Part shown: one piece after another, positions 8,762 to 15,092 of the stretch
Numbering within the stretch: the first letter of the stretch is position 1
How the letters are laid out: the number at the start of each line of letters is the position of its first letter
Source: an uncultured Nonlabens sp.
Lineage (GTDB): Bacteria > Bacteroidota > Bacteroidia > Flavobacteriales > Flavobacteriaceae
DNA length: 47,382 nt
Direction: 5' to 3'
Assembly: GCF_947495285.1 (NCBI RefSeq)
Contig: NZ_CANLXZ010000027.1
Coordinates: 1 to 47,382 of the forward strand
The notes under the pieces: generated by a model
Told to the model about the DNA's origin: nothing
Databases searched by the model: none
What the model saw: only the letters and a program-made list of their open reading frames with translations
Translations under genes and position numbers: made by a program

Positions 8762-9598
8762 ATGAACGATAGAATTATAAATTGGAATCTTGACCCAGTA
8801 ATTTATTGGATAACAGAAACTTTCCCTTTAAAATATTATGGATTGTTTTTTATGGCTGGAATTCTTTTAGCACATTACGTTGCGAAACGAATTTACATTA
8901 AAGAAAATATACCGGTTGAAAATTTAGAAAAGTTATTTATTTACGTTGTTGTAGGAATACTTTTGGGAGCAAGACTCGGACATTGTTTATTTTATGACCC
9001 TTCATATTATTTTGCAAACCCACTCGAAATTTTACTGCCAATTAAAAAAATCGGAGAGACATATCAATTCATCGGATTTCAAGGGTTAGCAAGTCACGGA
9101 GGAACAATTGGAGTTTTAATTGCAATCGGAATTTATTGTAAAAAGTATAAAACAAATTTTTTATCGGTTTTAGACAGAATTGCACTTGTTTCACCAATAG
9201 TAGCTGCGTTTATAAGATTTGGGAATTTTATGAATTCTGAAATTTATGGAAAACCGACAAACGGAAATTGGGGAGTTATTTTTCAAAGAGATGATTTAAT
9301 ACCAAGACATCCAACTCAACTTTACGAGGCATTTTCATATATTTTAATATTTGGAATATTAATGCTAATCTATAACAAGAAAAAAGTAAAAGCAAACGGA
9401 CTGATTTTAGGCGTGGCTTTAATTTTAATATTTTCCGCAAGATTTATAATCGAATTTTTTAAAGAAAATCAAGTCGATTTTGAGAGCGGAATGTTAATTA
9501 ATATGGGACAAATCTTGAGTATTCCTTTCATTATTATCGGACTGATTTTAATACTTGTGAGGAAAAGTCGAGTAGGTAAAGGGGAATCTCACCCCTAA
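8762..9598 (+). CDS. lgt: Prolipoprotein diacylglyceryl transferase (extra cassette copy, 3' end replaced by intron DNA)
   Basis: 278 residues, near the usual Lgt length. Lgt transfers diacylglycerol from phosphatidylglycerol to the lipobox Cys of prolipoproteins in the inner membrane. Visible marks are several membrane helices, the HGG motif (His112), RFGNFMNSEIYG (about 152-162) with the family's Arg/Asn/Glu, RHPTQLYEA and SARFIIEFFKE. It lies between attC-like sites, so it is probably a second lgt besides the chromosomal one; it may support lipoprotein cargo or replace a poisoned enzyme (inference). The last 10 or so codons and the stop come from the antisense end of a group II intron (from 9567), so the native C-terminus is lost. 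Confidence 0.9.
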   Translation: MNDRIINWNLDPVIYWITETFPLKYYGLFFMAGILLAHYVAKRIYIKENIPVENLEKLFIYVVVGILLGARLGHCLFYDPSYYFANPLEILLPIKKIGETYQFIGFQGLASHGGTIGVLIAIGIYCKKYKTNFLSVLDRIALVSPIVAAFIRFGNFMNSEIYGKPTNGNWGVIFQRDDLIPRHPTQLYEAFSYILIFGILMLIYNKKKVKANGLILGVALILIFSARFIIEFFKENQVDFESGMLINMGQILSIPFIIIGLILILVRKSRVGKGESHP

Positions 9599-10224
9599 AC
9601 CTCTCACAGAACCGTACGTGATAGTCTCCCATCATACGGCTCTTCAAGACCGAAGCATGTATATATCCATCAATGCTTCGCTGATTTAACCAAATCATCC
9701 TCCGTAGAGTTGTAAGAATCAAATCATTATTGGTCTTGCTAACCCCTTCGCTACGTCTAATTTTCAAAAGACATCTCTTTGATACTTTTCGCTACTACGA
9801 GTTAGTCCGCCACTCCTTTTGTGTATTGGTACTCTTGGGCTTGCCCTTTGGGGTTATACCGTTCTCCCTTAACACCACATAAGAAGTTTCTCCTGTTCCG
9901 TAATTGAGCTGTAAGTAAAGCTCCTGCCCTCTTTATGCCGATTGCCACTTGACCAGTAAATAGGTTTCTCCCGTCAAGTTCTGTCTCGCAAGACCGCCCA
10001 TCCATCGATTTTGACAATACTAAAGTTGTTTACGACACTTCTACAAGGGTTCAATCTCATCTCTTTCAGCTTCTTTACTCCTACCATAGCTTAACTTAAC
10101 TACTCATTATACAAAAATGGTAGCGCCTTTTACCTTATCGCTCAAGACCAACTCGTGAAAAGTAAGCCCCATAAGGCGGTTTGACTGATATGCCTAACAT
10201 CCCAGCCGAGAGACCAATCCTCAC
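9567..10224 (-). mobile_element. Group II intron without ORF (copy 1)
   Basis: Read on the minus strand, this has the parts of a group II intron RNA: domain I/II-like sequence with GGGAGAAC, a domain III segment CTCGTAGTAGCGAAAAG (complement of about 9786-9802), a 34-nt domain V at 9609-9642 with the AGC triad and hairpin, and a 3' end at 9567 (CTACTCGAC). No reverse transcriptase is encoded, so splicing or mobility would need a protein supplied in trans. The 3' end is fixed by identity with copy 2 (13718); the 5' end near 10224 (GTGAGG on the minus strand) is tentative. It lies antisense to lgt, and accounts for most of the long gene-free stretch here. Confidence 0.75.
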
Positions 10225-10364
10225 TTTTTTTTTCCGTACTTCCACTTGAAACTAATGCCAAGGTTGTTTCTAAAAAAAAATGAGCCTCTCATCTCAATTA
10301 CAGTTTTGTTGCTCCTTATTTATTTTACTAAATTGTATCCCAAAGCAACGCAGGACACACGACA
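10225..10364. other. Non-coding stretch between intron 1 and site S2
   Basis: About 140 bp with no open frame of note. It may be the intron 5' end or the remnant of a lost cassette tail. It holds poly-A/T runs and the odd motif GGACACACGACATTTC just before S2. Confidence 0.3.
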
Positions 10365-10563
10365 TTTCACAACACTATATATAGCAAATTGGGCGATTAG
10401 TGTTTAATCGAAAAATTGTTGTCTATTTGCAAAGTCGCCAAATCTTTTGATTTGGTATTAAAAGAGAAAAATTAAAACAAAATACAAAAAATTTGGCTTG
10501 TGGCTAAACCGAAAATAATCGCTTGTTTTCTACCCAACTTACCATATATTTAACGTTAGCCAC
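10365..10563 (+). repeat. attC-like site S2
   Basis: The left core is TTTCACAAC (10365-10373) and the right core GTTAGCCAC (10555-10563). Inner boxes AAAGTCGCCAAA (10431-10442) and TTTGGCTTGTGGCTAAACCG (from 10492) match those of S1 and S5. The right core is reverse-complemented at 11295-11303, closing the toxin-antitoxin cassette. The left core has no partner in the window: lgt begins with GTTGTACAC, which would require GTGTACAAC here, so the lgt cassette tail has been exchanged or lost, perhaps with the intron insertion. Confidence 0.65.
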
Positions 10564-10592
10564 AAGCAAAAAAATCCGTGATTAAATCAAAA

Positions 10593-10623
10593 TTACGTAA
10601 TAATTTATTATTTTTGTACGTAA
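10593..10623 (+). promoter_or_regulatory. Promoter and probable operator of the DUF6364/PIN pair
   Basis: A Bacteroidetes -7 box TATTTTTG (10609-10616, TAnnTTTG) is flanked by TTACGTAA (10593-10600) and TACGTAA (10617-10623). Paired sites around the -7 box suit autorepression by the antitoxin; this is inference. Confidence 0.5.
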
Positions 10624-10633
10624 AACAAGTTTT

Positions 10634-10879
10634 ATGGACAAAAAATTGACATTGAGTTTAGACAAATCAATTATCGAAAGTGCAAAGGATTATGCCAAAT
10701 CGAATAACATTAGCTTGTCGAAACTTATCGAATCTTATTTGACAACGCTGACCAAACGAAAAAGAAATTCAACGGAAATCACACCTCTCGTTGAAAGTTT
10801 AAGTGGAGTAATTAATCTTGATGAGGATTTTGACATAAAAGACGCTTATACTGATTACCTAATTGAGAAATATAAATGA
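10634..10879 (+). CDS. DUF6364-like antitoxin
   Basis: 81 residues. The N-terminus MDKKLTLSLDKSIIESAKDY followed by AKSNNISLSKLIESYL is a ribbon-helix-helix-like DNA-binding module as in DUF6364 proteins, and the acidic C-terminus (DEDFDIKDAYTDYLIEKY) would cover the toxin. It overlaps the PIN toxin by ATGA (10876-10879), the usual antitoxin-first order. The gene follows a promoter with paired TACGTAA sites and sits alone with its toxin in a cassette closed by matching cores, as often seen for toxin-antitoxin pairs that stabilise cassette arrays. Confidence 0.8.
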   Translation: MDKKLTLSLDKSIIESAKDYAKSNNISLSKLIESYLTTLTKRKRNSTEITPLVESLSGVINLDEDFDIKDAYTDYLIEKYK

Positions 10880-11289
10880 GCAGATTATTAATTGACACGA
10901 ATATTGTAATAGATTTACTTTCAAAAAGAGATAAATTCTATGATGAAGCTGCCGATTTATTTTCTCGTGCTGACAAAAAAGAATTAGAACTGACTATTTC
11001 ATCCTTAACATTTGCGAACACAAACTATATTCTTTCCAAACTCAAATCAGCAAAAGAAGCGAGAGAAATATTGAGAAAATTTAAAGTACTCGTTGAGTTA
11101 TTAAGTTTAGATGACAAGATTACGGAATTAGCTTTGAGCGATGATAATTTTCCGGATTTCGAAGACGGATTGCAATATTATTCTGCTATCGAAAATCAAA
11201 TAGAAATCATTATCACGCGAAATAAAAAGGACTTTAAAAATTCGAAAATTCCTGTTTTAACTGCGAAAGAATTTTTAGCTCGGAAATAA
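10876..11289 (+). CDS. PIN-domain ribonuclease toxin (VapC-like)
   Basis: 137 residues. PIN-domain acidic residues are in place: LIDTNIVIDLL (Asp7), a central Glu/Asp region (FEDGLQYYSA) and IITRNKKDF near the C-terminus with NxxDF. PIN toxins of this type cut RNA and are neutralised by the protein encoded just upstream. Translation is coupled by a 4-nt overlap. The stop (11287-11289) is 5 nt before the closing core GTGGCTAAC of the cassette. Confidence 0.88.
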   Translation: MSRLLIDTNIVIDLLSKRDKFYDEAADLFSRADKKELELTISSLTFANTNYILSKLKSAKEAREILRKFKVLVELLSLDDKITELALSDDNFPDFEDGLQYYSAIENQIEIIITRNKKDFKNSKIPVLTAKEFLARK

Positions 11290-11294
11290 TGCCA

Positions 11295-11303
11295 GTGGCT
11301 AAC
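11295..11303 (+). repeat. attC-like site S3, left core (site split by IS110 copy 1)
   Basis: GTGGCTAAC is the exact reverse complement of the cassette's opening core GTTAGCCAC at 10555. About 17 bp later the site is interrupted by an IS110-family element; its right half resumes at about 12600 and ends at 12688. Confidence 0.65.
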
Positions 11304-11336
11304 AAAGAACTGTGGTAAAAAACAACCGAATTTTAC

Positions 11337-12349
11337 TTAATTTCTAACCAGTACACTTCTATATCCGTCATCATATATTAATCCTGATTTTGCTATAGCA
11401 AAAGCCTGTTTTAAGAGCTTATTACAGACAGCTATTAAGGCTAGTTTTTTACTCTTTCCTTTGGCTACTATTCGATCGTAAATTGCCTTGCATGCTTTGT
11501 TGTATTTACAAGCATTAAAACTGCACATAAACAGTAGGTTTCTTAACTTCTGGTTACCTATTTTACTTATTCGTGATCTTCCATTTATGCTGGTTCCGCT
11601 TTGCCTTATAATAGGTATTAATCCAGCATAACTGCATAGCTCACTTCCACTTTTAAAACGCTCAAATCCATCGGTTAAAACAACTAACATAAAAGCAGTC
11701 TTCTCTCCTATTCCTGGAATGCTTTTTAAACGAGTTAGGACATCATGATGCACCTGTTTTACTAAGGCTAGCAACTTATCCTCTATTAATTTTATTTCCT
11801 TCTGTACTTGTTTTAAACTCCGTTTTATAGAACTTACAACTACTTTACATGGATTTCCTAAAACGGCCACTGCATGTAATTTATTTTATTCATGGTGCTT
11901 TGTTTAGTCAGCACGGATAGTAATCTTGTCATTTAAAGGCATTGAATTTGATCTTTAGAATTACCTTGCCAAAGCTTTAATTTTACATCTTTGGCATATT
12001 CACAAATCAACTTTGAGTAACTTTTATCTGTCTTTTTTTTTGATAGATGTCTTTCTTTAATTCCGCTTTCGCGAAAGCGAACTCGTAAAAGTCAAGGGTA
12101 TAATTATTATACAGATAAAGGATTCTCTACTGAAACTTTAATACCTTCTTCTTGTAAATAATAAGCTAATTGGTAATGATAATATCCCGTAGCTTCCATT
12201 ACACAGTGACTATTAAAATCTAACAATTTTACGAACTTTTTAAAGCCCGAAATACTATTTTTAAACTGATAGTATTTACCATCGGAATCGGTAACATCAA
12301 ATACCAAATGACTAATGTCTATTCCGAAATATTTAATATCTTTATTCAT
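11337..12349 (-). pseudogene. IS110-family transposase, broken (copy 1)
   Basis: The N-terminal RuvC-like part (12107-12349, 80 residues) keeps YFGIDIS and MEATGYYH. Its frame then stops at NPLSV, where a segment with the palindrome GCTTTCGCGAAAGC (12064-12079) replaces the expected sequence. Further on the motif reads KTDKSYS where DEDD transposases have KTDKSDS, so a catalytic Asp is lost. An in-frame TAA follows (CL*MTRLL), and a 1-nt deletion after it shifts the frame. The C-terminal Tnp domain (11337-11870, 177 residues, RLKSIPGIG, GRSRISKIGNQKLRNLLF) is intact. Probably inactive. Confidence 0.8.
12064..12079. repeat. Interspersed palindrome inside IS110 copy 1
   Basis: CGCTTTCGCGAAAGCG, part of a segment of about 63 bp that is identical in the other IS110 copy and breaks the transposase frame. 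Confidence 0.85.
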
Positions 12350-12585
12350 AACAAAATGTTTTTTGAAAGGACAACCTACGCGAGTTTCAACAACTTAAAA
12401 TCGAGGTCTTAAAAGCCTCATAGAACTGTACGAAATCTGTGTAGAAAAGAGAGGGGATTTTCAATATTGAAGAGATCATAGTCTCTGCGTATATAATAAC
12501 CTTATTCCTCTCTTTTGTTCTTTCTATTTATAAGTCTTTAATTTAGTGATTTCAAACTTAAGAAGTATATAATTTATTGCTGGCT
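12350..12585 (-). ncRNA. Candidate IS110 bridge RNA region (copy 1)
   Basis: Non-coding DNA upstream of the transposase, the place where IS110-group elements encode their bridge RNA. A 10-bp perfect stem aaaagagagg (12445-12454) with cctctctttt (12507-12516) encloses a loop of about 52 nt. About 100 bp next to the gene (from about 12365) is nearly identical in copy 2, more so than the coding part, which supports a functional RNA. Exact RNA ends and guide loops cannot be set by eye. Confidence 0.45.
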
Positions 12586-12599
12586 TCTTGCCTACTTGC

Positions 12600-12688
12600 G
12601 AAAGTCCTCTCGGATTTTCTATTCGGTTTTTATTTGCTAACTTTAGTGCTTAAACACGCAACAAAACATATACAACCACGTTAGGTGT
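12600..12688 (+). repeat. attC-like site S3, right half
   Basis: The right half of the site interrupted by IS110 copy 1. It ends with accacGTTAGGTGT (core 12680-12688) and aligns with the right half at about 18105-18196 (TTTrtTAACTT, then CTTAAmCACrCAAC, then accnn...cACGTTnaGG). It opens the cassette holding the two genes at 12698 and 13011. The expected closing core (ACACCTAAC) is absent downstream, where an intron remnant lies. Confidence 0.55.
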
Positions 12689-12697
12689 AATAAAAAA

Positions 12698-13072
12698 ATG
12701 AGACCGCTAAAATCAATAGAACTTAAATTATTAGAAAGACTTACCAACGGTCAATTTGATATTCCTCAAATGGTGCAAGAACTAAATGATGGTAAAATAG
12801 GTTCAATATCATTTGACATAGAAAACTCACAATCACGTAAAAGACAAATAATCTCAGCAGAATATATTGATAAAGACGGAGTTTTAGTTGATATCGAATT
12901 GACTTGTGACAATAATGATAAACTTTTCGAATTGGATTTTTGTAAAGTTGACTTTAGTCACCTAATCTCTTTTCCAACTTATGAAAGCTTGAAGTTAAAA
13001 ACTCCCAACAATGAAAATACCAAGAATAAAAGGAGTAATAGAACGAAGAATTTTAATCAATTACCAAATTGA
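12698..13072 (+). CDS. DUF6984-like small protein
   Basis: 124 residues. The start MRPLKSIELKLLERLTNG and the central SISFDIENSQSRKRQIISAEYIDKDG fit the DUF6984 family as I recall it; function unknown. The start is 10 nt after the cassette core GTTAGGTGTAA. The last 20 residues (basic, Asn-rich) are read from DNA that also encodes the start of the next gene in another frame (62-nt overlap), so the original C-terminus was probably shorter and has been extended by fusion to the next gene. Confidence 0.6.
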   Translation: MRPLKSIELKLLERLTNGQFDIPQMVQELNDGKIGSISFDIENSQSRKRQIISAEYIDKDGVLVDIELTCDNNDKLFELDFCKVDFSHLISFPTYESLKLKTPNNENTKNKRSNRTKNFNQLPN

Positions 13073-13730
13073 CAAAGAAGTTTTGACTAATTATCTACCG
13101 GGACCTTTTAAACCCAAATTAGTGAACGGAAAAGGAATTGCAGGAATTTGTCTAATAAGACTAAAAGAAATAAGACCTAAAGGTTTACCTAAACAAGTTG
13201 GTATTTCCTCTGAAAACGGAGCACATAGAATCGCTGTTGAATGGACTGAAAATGGAGAACAAAAAGAAGGGGTTTATATTCCACGAAGAGATACTTCTTC
13301 AAAACTAAATTCCTTAGCTGGAGGAACTATATTTCCTGGAATTCATCATTTAGCAGATTTTAAAGTAAATGAGAGTGATGGTAATTACGAAGTTGGGTTT
13401 ATTAGTGATGACAAAACTTCACTATCAATTAAAGCAAAAGAGACTAAAATTTGGAATAATGAAAGTGTATTTGAGAACCTTCAATGTGTGTCTGATTTCT
13501 TTGAAGATGGTTCTATTGGATATTCACCAAACAAAAATGGCTATGATGGACTTGAATTGAAAGCCTATGATTGGAAAGTGTCCCTTTTAAATGTTGAGAA
13601 TGTGAAATCGAGCTTTTTTGAGGATGAGAGTATTTTTCCAAAAGGCTCAGTAAAATTTGATAATGCACTTTTAATGAAAGACATTGAACACGAATGGATA
13701 GGGTTGACAAAAATAAAGTCGAGTAGGTAA
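13011..13730 (+). CDS. DUF2071 (YqjF-like) protein, 3' end replaced by intron DNA
   Basis: 239 residues. The pattern MKIPRIKGVIERRILINYQI, LTNYLPGPFKPKLVNGKGIAGICLIRL and the C-terminal FDNALLMKDIEHEW is typical of DUF2071/YqjF proteins, which share the acetoacetate-decarboxylase-like fold; no activity is established. The final codons (SSR and stop) are read from the antisense end of a group II intron starting at 13718, exactly as for lgt. The start overlaps the upstream gene by 62 nt, which is unusual and hints at a past deletion joining two units. Confidence 0.75.
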   Translation: MKIPRIKGVIERRILINYQIDKEVLTNYLPGPFKPKLVNGKGIAGICLIRLKEIRPKGLPKQVGISSENGAHRIAVEWTENGEQKEGVYIPRRDTSSKLNSLAGGTIFPGIHHLADFKVNESDGNYEVGFISDDKTSLSIKAKETKIWNNESVFENLQCVSDFFEDGSIGYSPNKNGYDGLELKAYDWKVSLLNVENVKSSFFEDESIFPKGSVKFDNALLMKDIEHEWIGLTKIKSSR

Positions 13731-14045
13731 AGGGGAATCTCACCCCTAAACCTCTCACAGAACCGTACGTGATAGTCTCCCATCATACGGCTTTTCTTAA
13801 CAAGTCATGGCATAAATCCATATTGCCAGTGTACAAACATTGTAGGATACTGCTTTGCAGTTTCTTGTAACAATTTGTAGGCAGCAAACCAGTGTTTATG
13901 ACTAAATCGCCGATATTTGTTACGTACCCATTTTGCCAGTCGTTTGTTCAAAAAACCAAACACATAGTGTAATTCACTCATTCGTACCTTGCCGTAGTAA
14001 TGAATCCAACCTCGTACTTTGTCAGCTATGATGCCTTGTCTTAAA
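13718..14045 (-). mobile_element. Group II intron 3' fragment (copy 2, with maturase end)
   Basis: About 76 bp at the 3' end (13718-13792) are identical to copy 1, including domain V (13760-13793) and the 3' terminus CTACTCGAC. Beyond domain V, unlike copy 1, it retains the end of the intron-encoded protein. The 5' part is missing; homology to maturase ends at about 14045. The fragment lies antisense to the cassette genes, in the place of the left half of an attC-like site. Confidence 0.75.
13805..14040 (-). pseudogene. Group II intron reverse transcriptase/maturase, C-terminal fragment
   Basis: About 75 residues of the maturase X domain: DKVRGWIHYYGKV, then LNKRLAKWVRNKYRR, ending FVHWQYGFMP. 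This matches the GWINYYG and LxRWxxxKY and HWxxG motifs at the end of intron-encoded proteins. No HNH endonuclease domain follows. The reverse transcriptase domain is absent. The frame stays open to 14197, but the upstream part does not resemble maturase. Confidence 0.85.
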
Positions 14046-14099
14046 TACGGTACATACTTGTGCAATAGTAATGCTGCCACAAATAACTGGCGTGAACAA

Positions 14100-14136
14100 A
14101 GCACAAAGCGCCTTATACCTTTGCCCGTTACCCATA
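14100..14136 (+). repeat. attC-like site S4, right end
   Basis: The stretch aGCGCCTTATACCTTTGCCCGTTACCCATA resembles the right end of S5 (GCtacgagCCATATACTAGACCGTTAGGCATA), split here only to show the pattern. The core GTTACCCATA (14127-14136) has its exact reverse complement TATGGGTAAC at 14874-14883, so it opens the HigBA cassette. The left half of this site is replaced by the intron fragment. Confidence 0.6.
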
Positions 14137-14150
14137 ATTCTGAAAAAACG

Positions 14151-14187
14151 AAAGTTATCAATTTGGTAACTTTTTTTAGTATATTTG
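14151..14187 (+). promoter_or_regulatory. higBA promoter and operator
   Basis: An inverted repeat AAAGTTA (14151-14157) / TAACTTT (14167-14173) is followed by a -7 box TATATTTG (14180-14187). The layout fits autorepression by HigA. Confidence 0.55.
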
Positions 14188-14203
14188 CGTCAAACAAATT
14201 AAA

Positions 14204-14497
14204 GTGAAAATATTTTCGAGAGGAACATTACGGGATTTTTGGGAAAAGCACGGTAATTGCGAATTACAATTGAAGACGTGGTATCGCGAAACTGAAAAAT
14301 CAAATTGGTCAACTATTAACGACCTCAAATCGGAATACCCAAATGCAAGTATTTTAAAAGAGAATCGGATTGTTTTTAATATCAAAGGAAATGATTACCG
14401 ATTGATTGTAAAATTTAACTTTGAGTATCAACTTGCGTGGGTACGTTTTATAGGAACGCACGCAGAATATGACAAAATTAACGCAAACGAAATTTAA
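14204..14497 (+). CDS. higB: HigB-type mRNA interferase toxin
   Basis: 97 residues from a GTG start, chosen because the family begins with (M)KIFSRGTLRDFWEKH and because it lies 16 nt after the -7 box. Motifs of the HigB_toxin family (RelE superfamily): W.....TLKTWYR-like ELQLKTWYRE, V/NDLKSEYPNAS, RIVFNIKGNDYRLIVKFNFEYQLAWVRFIGTHAEYD. Such toxins cleave ribosome-bound mRNA and are held by HigA, encoded immediately downstream. Toxin-first order is typical for higBA. Confidence 0.9.
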   Translation: MKIFSRGTLRDFWEKHGNCELQLKTWYRETEKSNWSTINDLKSEYPNASILKENRIVFNIKGNDYRLIVKFNFEYQLAWVRFIGTHAEYDKINANEI

Positions 14498-14498
14498 G

Positions 14499-14855
14499 AT
14501 GAATATTAAACCAATTAGAAACGAGGCAGATTACAAACGAGCACTTAAGCGTTTGGAGGTAATCTTTGATGCTAAAAAAAATACTGAGGATGGCGACGAG
14601 CTGGAAATTCTTGCAATAGTTATTGACAACTACGAAACGGATAATTTTCCAATCGGAATGCCAGACCCAATCTCAGCTATTAATTTTAGAATGGAGCAAA
14701 TGGGACTGAAACAAAAAGACTTGGTCGAAATGATTGGTTTTAAAAGTCGAGTAAGCGAAATAATGAACAAAAAACGCAAACTGACTTTAGATATGATTAG
14801 AAAACTAAACGAAAAGTTACATATCCCAACAGAAGTGTTGATACAAGATTATTAA
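14499..14855 (+). CDS. higA: HigA-type antitoxin with HTH
   Basis: 118 residues from the ATG at 14499, two bases after the higB stop; an ATG at 14469 inside higB is in the same frame but less likely. The N-terminal part (IRNEADYKRALKRLEVIFDAK) is typical of HigA from higBA pairs; the C-terminal half is an XRE-type helix-turn-helix (MEQMGLKQKDLVEMIGFKSRVSEIMNKKRKLT). It binds and neutralises HigB and presumably represses the promoter at 14180 through the flanking inverted repeat. The pair fills one cassette with matching ends. Confidence 0.9.
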   Translation: MNIKPIRNEADYKRALKRLEVIFDAKKNTEDGDELEILAIVIDNYETDNFPIGMPDPISAINFRMEQMGLKQKDLVEMIGFKSRVSEIMNKKRKLTLDMIRKLNEKLHIPTEVLIQDY

Positions 14856-14873
14856 AGACATCGCGGAAAGCAC

Positions 14874-15078
14874 TATGGGTAACAATGTATAAAAAACATA
14901 GGGCTGTTCAGGCTTTCTGAGAGATCTGTGTTTATTTATAAAGTCGCCAAATTTTTAAATTTGACGATTTTCCAACAAAAAAGATAAATAGTAAAATTTA
15001 AAAATATGGCTTGTGCTTCATCCGAAAATAATTTTCTAATTTGCACGCTACGAGCCATATACTAGACCGTTAGGCATA
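14874..15078 (+). repeat. attC-like site S5 (complete)
   Basis: The left core TATGGGTAAC (14874-14883) closes the HigBA cassette; the right core is GTTAGGCATA (15069-15078), identical in its GTTAGGC to the classical integron core. Inner boxes are AAAGTCGCCAAA (14940-14951) and GGCTTGTGCTTCATCCGAAAA (from 15008). Length is about 205 bp. The gap between higA and the next gene is wholly occupied by this site. Confidence 0.7.
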
Positions 15079-15092
15079 ATTAAAGAGACCAA

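Larger units (their letters stand above)
11320..12599 (-). mobile_element. IS110-family insertion sequence, copy 1 (decayed) inside site S3
   Basis: About 1.28 kb; ends estimated from where similarity to copy 2 (16817-18104) stops. It carries a broken DEDD transposase on the minus strand and about 250 bp of non-coding DNA upstream of it. Both copies are preceded by AACAAAGAACTGTkGTAAAAAAC, so they hit the same place in the same class of attC-like site. IS110 elements use an RNA-guided DEDD/serine recombinase and make no target duplication; a subset (IS1111-attC) is known to target integron attC sites. Confidence 0.75.

Noticed and set aside
9534..10017. Two minus-strand frames within intron copy 1
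   Set aside because: They fall in structured intron RNA (domains I to V). Their sequences match no reverse transcriptase motif.
13011..13786. Minus-strand frames opposite the DUF2071 gene and at the intron end (about 13513-13786)
   Set aside because: They read through the intron end and the antisense of DUF2071 and have no protein-like composition. The repeated start MMGDYHVRF is simply domain V of the intron.
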